The notes below the pieces were generated by a model. That model searched no databases, had not been told where the DNA came from, and saw nothing but the letters and a program-made list of their open reading frames with translations. The translations under genes were made by a program, and so were the position numbers. Below, one piece after another: positions 48,694 to 58,829 of a stretch of 64,000 nt of DNA (positions are counted from its first letter, which is position 1; every line of letters begins with the position of its first letter). Source of the stretch: Gloeopeniophorella convolvens (lineage: Eukaryota; Basidiomycota; Agaricomycetes; Russulales). The stretch is from assembly GCA_022496205.1 (NCBI GenBank), contig WTXD01000001.1, positions 124,001 through 188,000 on the forward strand, given 5' to 3'.

Positions 48694-49534
48694 ATGGGTG
48701 CCTACAAGTACATTGGCGAGTTGTACAAGAAAAAGCAGTCGGACGTTCTCCGTTTCTTGCTTCGCGTCCGGTACGATGCCAATGTGAGGTCGATGTCGAA
48801 TGTGTCCTAACCGTGGCCACGGGGTAGATGCTGGGAGTACCGCCAGCTCAACGTCATTCACCGGGCATCGCGCCCATCGCGCCCTGACAAGGCTCGTCAA
48901 CTTGGCTACAAGGCGAAGCAGGGATATGTTGTCTACCGTGTGCGCGTCCGCCGCGGTAACCGCAAGAAGCACGTCCCCAAGGGTGCGGACGCCTGAGAAT
49001 TCGCCTCCAGGCTATGCTCACCCTCGTTGCCTCCTCCCCCCCCCCCTTTAGGTGCCACCTACGGCAAGCCGGTGCACCAGGGTGTCAACCACCTCAAACC
49101 CCAGCGGGGTCTGCGGAGCGTCGCCGAGGAACGCGTCGGGCGTCGCTGCGGCAACTTGCGCGTCCTGAACTCGTACTGGATCAACCAGGATGGTGTGTAC
49201 AAATACTACGAGGTTATTCTCGTCGATCCGAACCACAAAGCGGTAAGGCCTTCCTGGGCGCTTCCTGAGCCGCACCTCAGCCCTTTGGAATTAGATTCGT
49301 CGGGACCCTCGGATCAACTGGATCGCCAAAGCCGTACACAAGCGTCGGGAAGCCCGTGGCCTTACGAGCATCGGCAAGCAGGTGCGAGCCTTCGTACAGT
49401 GGCTGGTGTGCGATCTCCCTGACGCTCCACGTTCTTAGAACCGTGGCATTGGCAAGGGCCACCGTTACAACAACACCCCTCGCCGTGCCACCTGGAAAAG
49501 ACACAATACGCTCAGCCTCCGCCGCTACCGATGA
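48694..49534 (+). CDS. RPL15: 60S ribosomal protein L15 (eL15)
   Basis: A structural protein of the large ribosomal subunit. The spliced protein begins [20 protein letters not shown] and continues [80 protein letters not shown] and [20 protein letters not shown]. It ends [16 protein letters not shown]. Five exons, full length of about 204 residues. The intron before ATYGKPVH has an unusual 11-C tract just upstream of its acceptor. Confidence 0.97.
49036..49046 (+). repeat. C11 homopolymer at an RPL15 3' splice site
   Basis: Eleven consecutive C sit immediately upstream of TTTAG, in place of the usual mixed or T-rich pyrimidine tract. The length could also be slightly misread in sequencing. 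Confidence 0.8.
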
Positions 49535-50114
49535 TCGTGTTCTGTTATCATGCGTACTTGTCTTCGCAATCATCGCTCATGTCTGTATGCCCATGCCCAA
49601 AATGCCCAAAATGTCAGAGATTGGCTTGGAGTGTCTGGTTCCGAAGCGCGCAGTGTATTAGATTCCGGGGGCGTCCCGAGTGAACCAACGTGATCCCGAT
49701 GGAAACAACGTGTATTGAAAACACACACCTGCCCTACAGTAAGTTTGATGCCCACAGGCCAAGCGACTGCGTCATTGCTGCCGATTGTCTCCCAGCCGTG
49801 TGCCTCGTGCACGGTATACGTTACAGTTAGAAGCCTCCATGGGCCGGGCAAACAGTCGGACTGATCATGTTCGTGGCGATCCGAGAGACTATAGACATCT
49901 TGCATCAAGCCCGTGCCGACGACGACACCACGGGACAAATAAAACTATAAAGTAACCAGGTCTCCCGGGAACTCGACTTGTTACAAAGCGTGCAGTTCAC
50001 GGCACGGAGCTGCGGAGCGCGCTCATATATCCACTTCAACTTTGCATGTTGGCCACGTTCTCCCCCAGTTGACCTACTCTTTTCCCATCCTCCCATCTAT
50101 CCGCGACGACAAAA
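49535..50114. other. Intergenic: RPL15 3' flank and GH16 promoter
   Basis: Minus-strand open frames of 98 and 122 codons cover part of this interval (49277-49938) but have no motif and overlap the RPL15 coding exons. I see no supported gene. Confidence 0.45.
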
Positions 50115-51956
50115 ATGCTCCACGAACGCCCTTTGACTACTCTCATTCTCATGACACTCTTGTTTCCCAGGGCGGAGGCTTCAGTCAGCGGCCCTCAGAA
50201 CCGGAATGAAACCCTCTCTCCCCGAATATCGCTGCCCCAAAACATCCCGCATCTACGTAGGGACACGAACAGCAGTATCTTAAACAATATTACCAGCAAT
50301 ATTACTTCGGGCAGCCAGCCTTTCTTGTGGATTATTCAAGATACCTACGATGCATCAAACTTTTTCGAGTGAGTGGGCTGGTCGGTTTCATCCGGCAGTG
50401 AAACTGGATGGGTTGTTGGGTTCGCTTAGGTCTTTTTGGTTCTATAATCAAGGGGACCCCACACAGTGCGCAATTATTTCTCCTCGTTTCTGCATACATG
50501 CTGACAGTATCCCAGCGGCACTGTCACGTACGCGCTGTGCACAGTTACTCCGCTCCCCGCTGAGTCTAGACCCGTGATACAGCTATGTGGACAATGTGAC
50601 TGCCTTTGCACACAATTTGTCCTACATCTCATGGGATGGGAAGGTCATCATGAAGGGTGATGACACTAACGTGCTGCAACCCGGTCAGTTTCGGGAGAGG
50701 TATGGGCTATGGCGGGAAGCAGCGAGTCCATGCTGATGGCGGCCTAGCGTCCGAGTCTCAAGCAATGCTGTTTACAATACCGGTCTTTTCATTCTGGACA
50801 TAAATCGTGCGCCGTGGGGCTGTGGTATGACTTGTTTTTCCCCGTCGAGAAGATGCGCTGAACTGGTGTCATGCAGCTGTTTGGCCAGCGTTCTGGACAC
50901 TCGGCAATGGCGTTTGGCCGACTGTAAGTCAGAGTGTTCAGAATTCTACGCAGCGGCATCTCAGATCTAGCCATAGACCGGAGAGATAGATATCATTGAA
51001 GGGGTGCACGACAACGAACATAATCAAGTGACTTGGCACACTAACCCAGGTGATTAGTCCTTTCCTCGCTTCATCAGTACATTGACATCGAGCAGGTTGC
51101 ACGCTGACCCCGACGGCGAATTTCACTGGCACCATTGTTGTAAGTTTTTCTTCGCCATTAGGGCTGCCTCCCTTGACGGCCGCCAGGACCAAAACGGTCA
51201 GCCGAACCTGAATTGTGAAGGCAGCGCAACGTTGCCCGGATGTGGGATCACGGAGGTGAGTCGGGCGTCGTATGGTCCTACTTTCGACGCCCAGGGCGGT
51301 GGTGTCTTCGCTATGAAATGGGACGAGGATGGAATATCTGTCTGTGAGTTTTTCAACAAGGGGATGGGCACGACCCATTCTCACGCACTATTCGAAGGGA
51401 ATTTCTATCGTGTTGCTGTCCCAGAGGACATCCAAGCAGGGACCCCCAATCCTGCCAATTGGCCGACACCGACTGCTACTCTTGACCCTTCCGGCTGTGA
51501 CCCACTGACATATTTCGCGAATCATTCGATCGTATTCGGTGAGTCGTTTCTCATACATGAAGACACCCATGATACTGAGGACACTACATCAAAGATATCA
51601 CGTTCTGTGGTGAGAATACTCAGACTGAGGGTCATTCAGTAGGCCAAGTTCACCTGACCCTTTTCGCAGGTGACTGGGCCGGCAATTCGTACGCAACATC
51701 TGGCTGTCCGGGAACGTGTTCTGACCGTCTTACCGACCCATCTAACTTTGTGGTATGTACCTACGCACCTTGGATCGACCTTGCTGATTGTGCCGCCTAG
51801 AACGCATCCTGGAGCATCAACTGGCTTAAAGTATACCGCCGTCAGAATGTCGTAGGGGTTGTGGGTTCGGCCGCAACCCCTCTGACTGCCCATATCCGCG
51901 TACCATTGATACTGGGCGTCGTCATATATGTCGCTTTCGCCCTCATTCTGCTATGA
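50115..51956 (+). CDS. GH16 family endo-beta-1,3(4)-glucanase, secreted and membrane/GPI-anchored
   Basis: Fungal GH16 enzymes cut or remodel beta-1,3-glucans in the cell wall. The N-terminus MLHERPLTTLILMTLLFPRA is a signal peptide, followed by a region with many N-glycosylation sequons. The lectin-like beta-jelly roll includes WIIQDTYDASNFFE, GTVTYVDN, NAVYNTGLFILDINRAPWGC, VWPAFWTLGNGVWP and then the catalytic motif GEIDIIEGVHDNEHNQVTWH (both Glu and the Asp present). Later blocks are GGGVFAMKWDEDGISVWFFN-type sequence and FDITFCGDWAGNSY. The end is hydrophobic (VPLILGVVIYVAFALILL) after a short spacer, fitting a tail anchor or GPI signal. About ten short introns are seen. Confidence 0.88.
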
Positions 51957-52029
51957 TGATATTTCGCATGGTGATCATAGTTGCTGTACACAATATACTA
52001 TAGGATATTTTGTGTATCATAGCTTTCAC

Positions 52030-53563
52030 TCATAGTTTGAGTTTCCACATTCTATCCTGTATTGTTCCGCCGGCTGCAAATAGGTTCTCCGCAGGTGGTT
52101 CCCCGAAGCCGGCTCTCAGCGGGGTAACACTAACCCACCCTTTCTCGACGGCCCAACTATCAGAACCCTCTGGCAACGAAGACGGGGGAAGGTTTATGAA
52201 GTCCTTCATATCCGGAGAGAACTTGAACACCAGGTCCCCGACGTTGGCCGGTGAAGGGTTTTCTTGGGCTTCAGAATCTGAGGAAGGTGTGTTCATAGAG
52301 TCGGGCCCTGCTTGGGATGTTGTCCGTTTCAGCTCCTCCGCCAGCCCTGGAGAATGCGCTTTGAACAGGCGGTGGTAAGTGTTCCGCCAGATGCGCGTCC
52401 AAATAATGGGGAGGCCCTCTTCACTCAGCAGCTCTTCGATCATGGGGATATTCACGCTGTATAGATCAACTTCTCCGTTCTGCAAGCCACCTTGGTCCTT
52501 GTCCCAGTTCTCCCACAGGTGCTGGATGATACGAGCAGATAGCACATGCGCCGGCTCGAAGTAGGTCTCTGGGGTGGGTCGCTTGACCGTCCCGTACGAG
52601 AGAGCGATACTGCGGACCTGGGAGAGGGCGGACGATAGCGAGGCGCCAATGGTGCCGGACGATAATGCGAACGCCGCTGTGCATACGGTGAGCAACATGG
52701 CTAGGACGGCGAGTCTCGAGATAAGCTCACCGGAAGTATTCCTTCCATAGTTCGGGCCCGACAGCTTGGAAGACGGGTTTTCAGTGTCGCATTCCACAGT
52801 ATAAGGACGACATACCAAAAGATTAATCTCCCCAGGGTAAAGGTTGTGTAGCGCGATGTTAGCGCAAGTTGCGGGGGTCTGTAGCAGACCATAAGAACCT
52901 ATCTGCACAAAGCACGAAACAAGTCGATACACACGCCATCTAAGAGGATCCATTCCGCTACCTCCCCTTCCTTGAGAGGTCTCGGTGAATCTGAGGTCTC
53001 GCCCAAACCATCTAAAACAGACAACGGTAAGTTCAGGCGAGACCCGTGCATGCAGAACTCACTACCTTCCCGAGGATAATAGAAACGACCACGTATGATA
53101 TCTTTGATTTGGTATGCCTTTCCTGTTCGGATAACCCATAGTTTAGACGGGGTGACAGAACTGCCGAGCAGGGCCACAGACCGATCCATGATTTCTGGGA
53201 GCTGGGTATCACGACTCGGACGTCCCAACCTATTGAATCAGGTACATGGGTTGCTGCAGGACAACTGAAGAACCTGAAGACAGACCGAGCTGCTCAGTGA
53301 GATACTTGAATAAACCAAAGATGTAAGGAGAGTCAGGACCAGGGGGGCCGTCGTCGTTCTACGTGTGTATCAACATTCTGCGATTCTGCCTCGGGAGGAC
53401 GGAAGTCACTGTAAGTAGCACTCTCGGTCGCCCAGAGGCCATGATGGTGATTTGCAGGATTGAGCTCGAGGTTCCGAGGCTGCAAGTCCGAGCTTTGACA
53501 ATCCTGATACGTAAGCAGTGCTAGTGGGCGCATAAATTGAACATTCTCAAGTGAGCTTGGCAT
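52030..53563 (-). CDS. Predicted membrane protein of unknown function
   Basis: Not recognised. The likely start MPSSLENVQFMRPLALLTYQ is followed by a polar region, then SPYIFGLFKYLTEQLGL, DTQLPEIMDRSVALLGSSVT, KLWVIRTGKAYQIKDIIRGR and EGEVAEWILLDG. After one or more introns there are cysteine-containing segments (LLQTPATCANIALHNLYPGE), then a single clear hydrophobic segment (LISRLAVLAMLLTVCTAAFA). The long C-terminal region contains IIQHLWENWDKDQGGLQNGE and IIWTRIWRNTYHRLFK, a Ser/Pro linker and FAAGGTIQDRMWKLKL. The intron structure between about 52800 and 53330 is uncertain. The quality of the C-terminal exon (about 250 codons open) supports a real gene. Confidence 0.6.
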
Positions 53564-53777
53564 TGGGGCACATGATGGTGCCGATTCGGTGTTGGCACTC
53601 CTTCCCTCGGTATGTACCCTGTGTTCCGCGCATTCACCGACCTTGGACCAGGCACACAACTTGACGCACACAGCTTTAGGTCATTAGTAGTCGGATGCGT
53701 GTATTCAACCAGACTTCACAAGAACCCAAGCACATTCGAATTCGAAGATCTGGCCCGTCGTCGGAGCGCGACGTCTT

Positions 53778-55224
53778 TTACATCTCCAGCGCTTTCTGAG
53801 CCATCTTCAGGGCACCTTCCTTCGTCTTGTTCCCACCGATGAAGCCAGACGCGTGTACAAATATACCCCCCTCAATGCCGGTCACACGAGAAAGGTCATC
53901 GTCTCTGACGCCCCTCCATGGCTCCGGAAGCGCCTTGCGACTCTCAAAGCTCTCTGGGGAGACCGGGACAGCTTGAATGCGCCAGTTGCCGCCAGTCTCA
54001 TCCGGGTAGAGGATGTAGAATGGCTTTGCGAAAGCTGGCACCGTAAGCGCTTCCTCGAGCTCGAATAGGTGTTCCTTCGGGGAGAGTGAGTCTAGGTTGC
54101 TCGACCGAGTCTGATAAGATGACATGCCTTCCAAGAGGTGAACTGTTCAAACAGGACGATCCGACCACTAGGGTCCACGGATGTGCGCTGGGAGAGCCCA
54201 GCGAGCACGAGATCGCGGGCAGGAAGCCACGACCGCCCGTAATAGTTGAGACGGTTGAGAAATTCCTCACCGGTCAGCTGCGAAGCCTTCGCGAACTGAG
54301 CCTATGTCGGGGCCGTCAGTACGATGCTCGGCATTTCTACGTAGGGTCCTACATCGACCGTCTGGGAGTCAAAAGGCTCGTTCCATGCCGGGTTGAGCCA
54401 TCCCACACGACTGGAAAGGTCGGTGCGGTTTCGGTACTTGGGTTGGATGTCATTGGGGTATTGAGAGACGCCATTGTCAATCCCATCGATGCCTTCGATG
54501 AATTCCTGGGACACGGTGAGCACGGAAGCGCACATGAAGGGAAGGAGCACACCCTGTACAGCTTGAGCCATAGGCTGTCCACTTTCGAATCGTCTTGAGC
54601 CAGCTGCAGCTGGTTTGCAATAATTTCTTTGCCGAAATGCCTGAAGAGCAGTCAGTAGATCGCAAGTCAGCAGAGACGAACAACCAACTTGTAGATGAGC
54701 CCAGCGGAAGACAGCTTTGTCGCAAATCCATGACCAAAGACCTCCTCAAAGCCTCGCTGGTGATGATCAAAACGCTGCTTGCTCTCGTCGTACACTGCCC
54801 CGACGTCCACTACTATATCGCAGGTGTCGAGTAGCTTTGGGTCCCGAGTGCGTTTAATCTCTGTTTCCCGTTTGAGCAAATGGTGGTATCCACAAGTTCA
54901 AAAGAGTAACCTGCATCTCGGTATACGCTAGTGAGTCTCAGCATGTAGACTGCGAGGGCTTCATCGCAGTGGAAGGTGCCATTGTGGGTGCCTATGACCT
55001 GAGGAGGCAAGTGTGATCAACCAAAAACTTGCCTGGGCCATGGTCGAGCCAAATACCTTGGGCCCACCATCAGTCCTCTGCCTTTTCGCTGGCTGAGATT
55101 CCGGTACGCTGGTAGCCATGGCTCGTAAAGGTTTTGAAAGAAGCTGAACGCCGGATCGATGGAGTGGTGATAGTATTGCGGCGGCAGCGAAAGTTCCTGA
55201 AGCTATTGGTGCAAACAAGCCCAT
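53778..55224 (-). CDS. MYG1: MYG1-type 3'-5' RNA exonuclease (DHH-fold)
   Basis: MYG1 is an exonuclease that acts on RNA in nucleoli and mitochondria in animals. After [20 protein letters not shown] the conserved start [20 protein letters not shown] carries the H-N-G and H-C-D-E metal ligands. Then [20 protein letters not shown] and RFDHHQRGF supply the DHH motif. Other blocks: [67 protein letters not shown] and [15 protein letters not shown] [20 protein letters not shown]. Start 55224 adds a 35-residue basic, Ala-rich leader that would suit mitochondrial import; start 55119 gives the shorter form. About five short introns. Confidence 0.9.
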
Positions 55225-55502
55225 TCCAATAGTTTCACGTGGGAGAGAAGGAAATGTCCTTGCGCTACGCCAACGATATATCTGAGCATTATCTACGTCC
55301 ATAGTCGCGCGATGCACGGTGCCTCCGGTCCGCAAAGGATAGTGTATACGAGGTGTAGATTACCAGGGATACATGAGAAAGGTCTGTAATAAAAGCCAGT
55401 GTCCATGCGATATGATGATGCCTGCATAAAATGTCTGTCTGGGTATGTACTGCGTCCCGGGATGGGCTACTGTCGTCCATACGTCGCAGGCGCGCGTGCG
55501 GA

Positions 55503-56078
55503 TCAGAGCAGGGAGAGAAGCGCGCCAACGATCAACCCCGCGAAGCCGACGGCCATTGCGTTCCGCTGCAGCGGGGGGACGCCGGACACAAAGCCATCGC
55601 CGGGTCCAAATACACCCCCAGGAGCAGACTGGCCGGGGCTCGGCGCACCTCCCTGCCCACTTCCTCCACCGTCGACGTTTGTGGGTGCCGTCGGCAGAGG
55701 GGCGGTAGATGTCGGCGGAGAAGAAGAAGTCGAGTTTGCGGTGGAATTTGAGGGAGTGGTGGAATTGGTGACCGTCGTATTTCCGGTGCTATTGCCGCTC
55801 GGGGCAGGTGGGCTGGGGGTGATAGTTGAGGTAACCAGGACGGCAGAGGTTACGGTGACTGGCTGGCGGTTAGGGCCGAAAGAGATGCCGACAGAGAGTG
55901 AGGTGAATGTGGTAACTCGTGGAGAGGCGGACGACGACGATGAAGCATTGTTTGCCTGCTGCTTGGTGCGGATGAGAGGTGTGGCCGAGTAGGATCAAGA
56001 AGCAGGGCTCACCTGAGCAAGGGCAGACCAGAAGGCGAGGGAGGCAAAGGCGATGGAGTAGCAAAGGAAGGAGCGCAT
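55503..56078 (-). CDS. Small secreted, probably GPI-anchored Ser/Thr-rich wall protein
   Basis: Two exons join across a roughly 50-nt intron. The signal peptide MRSFLCYSIAFASLAFWSAL is followed by Ala/Ser-rich sequence and SVGISFGPNRQPVTVTSAVL. Then comes a Ser/Thr/Pro stretch with five closely spaced N-glycosylation sequons (NST, NTT, NST, NST, NST within about 20 residues). A Gly/Pro-rich spacer follows, and the C-terminus is hydrophobic (AMAVGFAGLIVGALLSLL) after a polar omega-site-like region. About 170 residues in total. The layout is that of a GPI-anchored mannoprotein of unknown role, and no catalytic domain is visible. Confidence 0.75.
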
Positions 56079-56477
56079 GATGGTGGTCGCGGTAAGCAGG
56101 CCGAGAAGGAGCGCTGGCGGATGGCCGTGTGAGCGTCGACCAGGGCGCGGCGGCCCGACGCGGGAACACGGCGACGGTTGTGCCACACGGACGAGTGCAT
56201 CCCCAGGGGGCCCACCCCATGGCCGCCCCCGCCCTTTTATTAGAGGCCTTTCTTCTCCAATGCTCCCCGCCCCGTTCTCCCCCTATTCCCTCGGCCTCGT
56301 CCTACAGCACATCTTGCCCCCCTCACAGCTAGCGAACCCCCTTCCGCCCATCTCATCTCTACCCCGCTCCGCCAGAGACACGTTCTCCTCGAGATCTCTC
56401 CCACAGACCACGTTTCCTATCTCTGTTGGCCATCCCCAAACCGCGATCGCGCCATACACCTCCTAGAGAACCTCACA
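56079..56477. promoter_or_regulatory. Divergent promoter, wall protein / 56478 gene
   Basis: About 400 bp between the two start codons. The half next to the plus-strand gene (56240-56440) is C/T-rich. No specific site was recognised. Confidence 0.45.
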
Positions 56478-57554
56478 ATGCCACTCGACGAACTCACCTC
56501 CGATGTTCTCGTCGGCTATGCCGTCGATCCCGAGCGCACCTACGCACACGTTCACGTCAAGTCCACTGGCGACGATGGCCTCCGTCTAGTCTTTGAGTGG
56601 GACGACCAGGAGAACTGGAAATACCACGACGCCAACGTCATGCCGTTCCCCCATGGGACGCATTCATCTCTCGACGATGCTATTGCCGGTCCGGAGACCA
56701 TCACCGTCCCCGTCCCTCAACTCGGTGCCACCGAGATAGACGAGAGTGGCGGTGGTGATGACGACGACGACGATTACTGGAACTCGTATGGTGCCGACGA
56801 CGACACCGATGTACCGCCCTTGCCAGCTGCGAGCAAGGATGAGACTGATGCGAGCGAAGATGCCTACTGGGCCCAGTACGCCTCCGTACAAGGTACGCTT
56901 CCTGTCATCCGGCCTAGTCTGCCTCGGGGCTCATGTCACGGACCCGAAGGCTCGGCCGACTCTACAATCCCATCGCCAGTGCATAAGACGGGACGCAAGC
57001 TGCAGCCCGCTCCCGTTGCGCAGTACCTATCGCAGGAGGGAACTGTGCCATACTCGATGGCGGATGTCCGCTCGCGGGTGCGGGATCGGAAAGCGCCACC
57101 ATCGCCCGACACGTTGACGCGTCGGCTGACCGCACTATCGCCGCGGGCGGTGGTGGAAAGCCCGCAGCTGCTGAGCGCCCCGCTGCTTGGTGCTTCTCCC
57201 GATACGGGCGCAGACGAAGACCTCCCGGGAGTAACCGATGACGACAGCGAAGCCCCATCCTCCCTCCCAGACGACCAATTTTGGGAAGAAAAACTCCCCA
57301 TCGGGCAGCCTGCCCAACAGACAGCCGCACCAAAACACCCGCTCGCCGAATCGGCAGACGCGTCGCCGCGTGAGCAGGCCAGGAGCCACGACGACAGTCA
57401 GGCTGTCCAGGCCGCCGTGCGCGGTCTTTTCACCTTGTGGAAGGCCACCAGGCAGACATCGGATACTACCCCTGCTGGCCACGCGTTGGCCGACGAGCTC
57501 GACAGAGCAGATTTTCTCCAGTTCGTAGGCAGCGCGATCGCGGCAGCCGAATAG
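56478..57554 (+). CDS. Acidic protein with YW-x(1-2)-Y motifs, unknown function
   Basis: Not recognised. The start MPLDELTSDVLVGYAVDPER leads to a globular-looking first 60 residues (FEWDDQENWKYHDANVMPFP). An acidic region follows with six Asp and two related motifs, D-D-Y-W-N-S-Y and D-A-Y-W-A-Q-Y. A GT..AG intron at 56893-56949 is exactly 57 nt with no stop, so it can be read through; splicing yields SVQGSADSTIPSP. The rest is Ser/Pro/Ala-rich with RLTALSPRAVVESPQLL. The C-terminus forms a helix (QAVQAAVRGLFTLWKATRQT; LADELDRADFLQFVGSAIAA). Conserved-looking ends around a disordered middle suggest a scaffold or adaptor, but that is inference. Confidence 0.65.
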   Translation: MPLDELTSDVLVGYAVDPERTYAHVHVKSTGDDGLRLVFEWDDQENWKYHDANVMPFPHGTHSSLDDAIAGPETITVPVPQLGATEIDESGGGDDDDDDYWNSYGADDDTDVPPLPAASKDETDASEDAYWAQYASVQGTLPVIRPSLPRGSCHGPEGSADSTIPSPVHKTGRKLQPAPVAQYLSQEGTVPYSMADVRSRVRDRKAPPSPDTLTRRLTALSPRAVVESPQLLSAPLLGASPDTGADEDLPGVTDDDSEAPSSLPDDQFWEEKLPIGQPAQQTAAPKHPLAESADASPREQARSHDDSQAVQAAVRGLFTLWKATRQTSDTTPAGHALADELDRADFLQFVGSAIAAAE

Positions 57555-57749
57555 CTAGGATACAACATCGATTTCAGAGTTGGGATTTTGTCAAGTCTGT
57601 ATGATATGCCGCATCCACACATGTATAGATAGCACACATCACTATGTTCGCTAACAGTCCACACTGCAAATGATTTGCCCGCTGGATTAGCCTCTTGAAT
57701 GGCCTGACTTATCGTGACAGTCAGATGGCGTTCGTGTCTGCAGCGAGAC

Positions 57750-58829
57750 TCAGCATGTGGTCGCCTCGATATCTATGGCAAGATTGCCAGGCTTGGTTTT
57801 GCCGGACCATGTGCGTGAGGTGGGAAGCGCTCGGGTTACTGGGTGGCACTCACGAATGTGGACACCAGGCTTCTCGCAGTGGTCGCAATGTCAAGGGCAT
57901 TTACCCCGCTCGCCTCGCAGGCTTCCTGGGGAGGTATGGTCTAGACAGAAACCCGTGAGACGGACATCAGCTTGTCGAGCAAGTCAAAATCCGACTCACA
58001 CCTCCGAACTGCGCAATCTTGCAATAGTTCTCCGGGTGAGTGGCCGGACAACTGTAACGCAATTGCGCATGTCAGATGCACGTCAAAGCACAGCGCCGAT
58101 GGAGCGAAGCCCTAGCGTACGCATCGATAATCTTGACCTTGACTGTGTTGCCCGTGCAGGCACCACTCCCTCCGTCGATGGTGCCTATGCCTGTATCAAG
58201 GTGACGTGAGCCACCCATCGAAGAGTCACCTCTCACAGTGCAGGTGCTTTACATCGGACGTTGAAACACTGCAGATGCCCGTTAACACTTCCAGTCTGCA
58301 TCAAGGAAGTGTACAGCATACATGTCCACACACTTGTTCATCAGGGCAAGCAGCTTCAAAGGGCATATCAGGGCGTCAGGACAGGCACTGTATTAGCGTA
58401 CTCACGTCCGACGCAGTTTACACAAGTGCCTTGGCCGTTGCTGGGATCCAACCTCTGCTTGAGCATCTCGTCGAGCAGGGAAATATATACGAGCGCCATA
58501 CCAGTTGCTGGCATTCATTGTTCCTTGGCAACGAGCACCGGTCCACAAAGGAGACAAGTCACTCATGGCGGCAGCAAATACACTATTTCCCTGGCTATTC
58601 GCCGGAGAGAAGCCTATAAACCAAGACAGGTTGACATAGTCAGGGAGGTGAGGGTAATCTGTTGGTCACCAGGGCAAGCCACGCTGGTCTGCGTCGAGTA
58701 CTGGCGAACGATGTTGAGCAACGGACAAGGTACGTAAAGCCTTGGACTCACATCATTGAAAGTCGAGACCCCGGCAACTGCAGCAGCAGACGTGACGAAG
58801 AAGGCGGTGGTAAGTATGGCATAAAGCAT
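57750..58829 (-). CDS. Small secreted double-psi beta-barrel (expansin/barwin-like) protein
   Basis: RlpA/expansin-like double-psi beta-barrel proteins are cysteine-rich secreted proteins that act on or bind cell-wall glycans or block proteases. The signal peptide is MLYAILTTAFFVTSAAAVAG. Short exons then give TSVACPG, SQGNSVFAAAMSDLSPLWTG, GQGTCVNCVG, GGSGACTGNTVKVKIIDACP, ATHPENYCKIAQFGG, TIPPQEACEASGVNALDIAT with TARSLVSTF, and finally PGNLAIDIEATTC before the stop. The VKIIDACP and NALDIATTA blocks are the barrel signature. At least seven exons are needed. The 58160-58420 part is a longer intron or contains an exon I missed. Another in-frame Met at 58859 is less likely. Confidence 0.72.
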
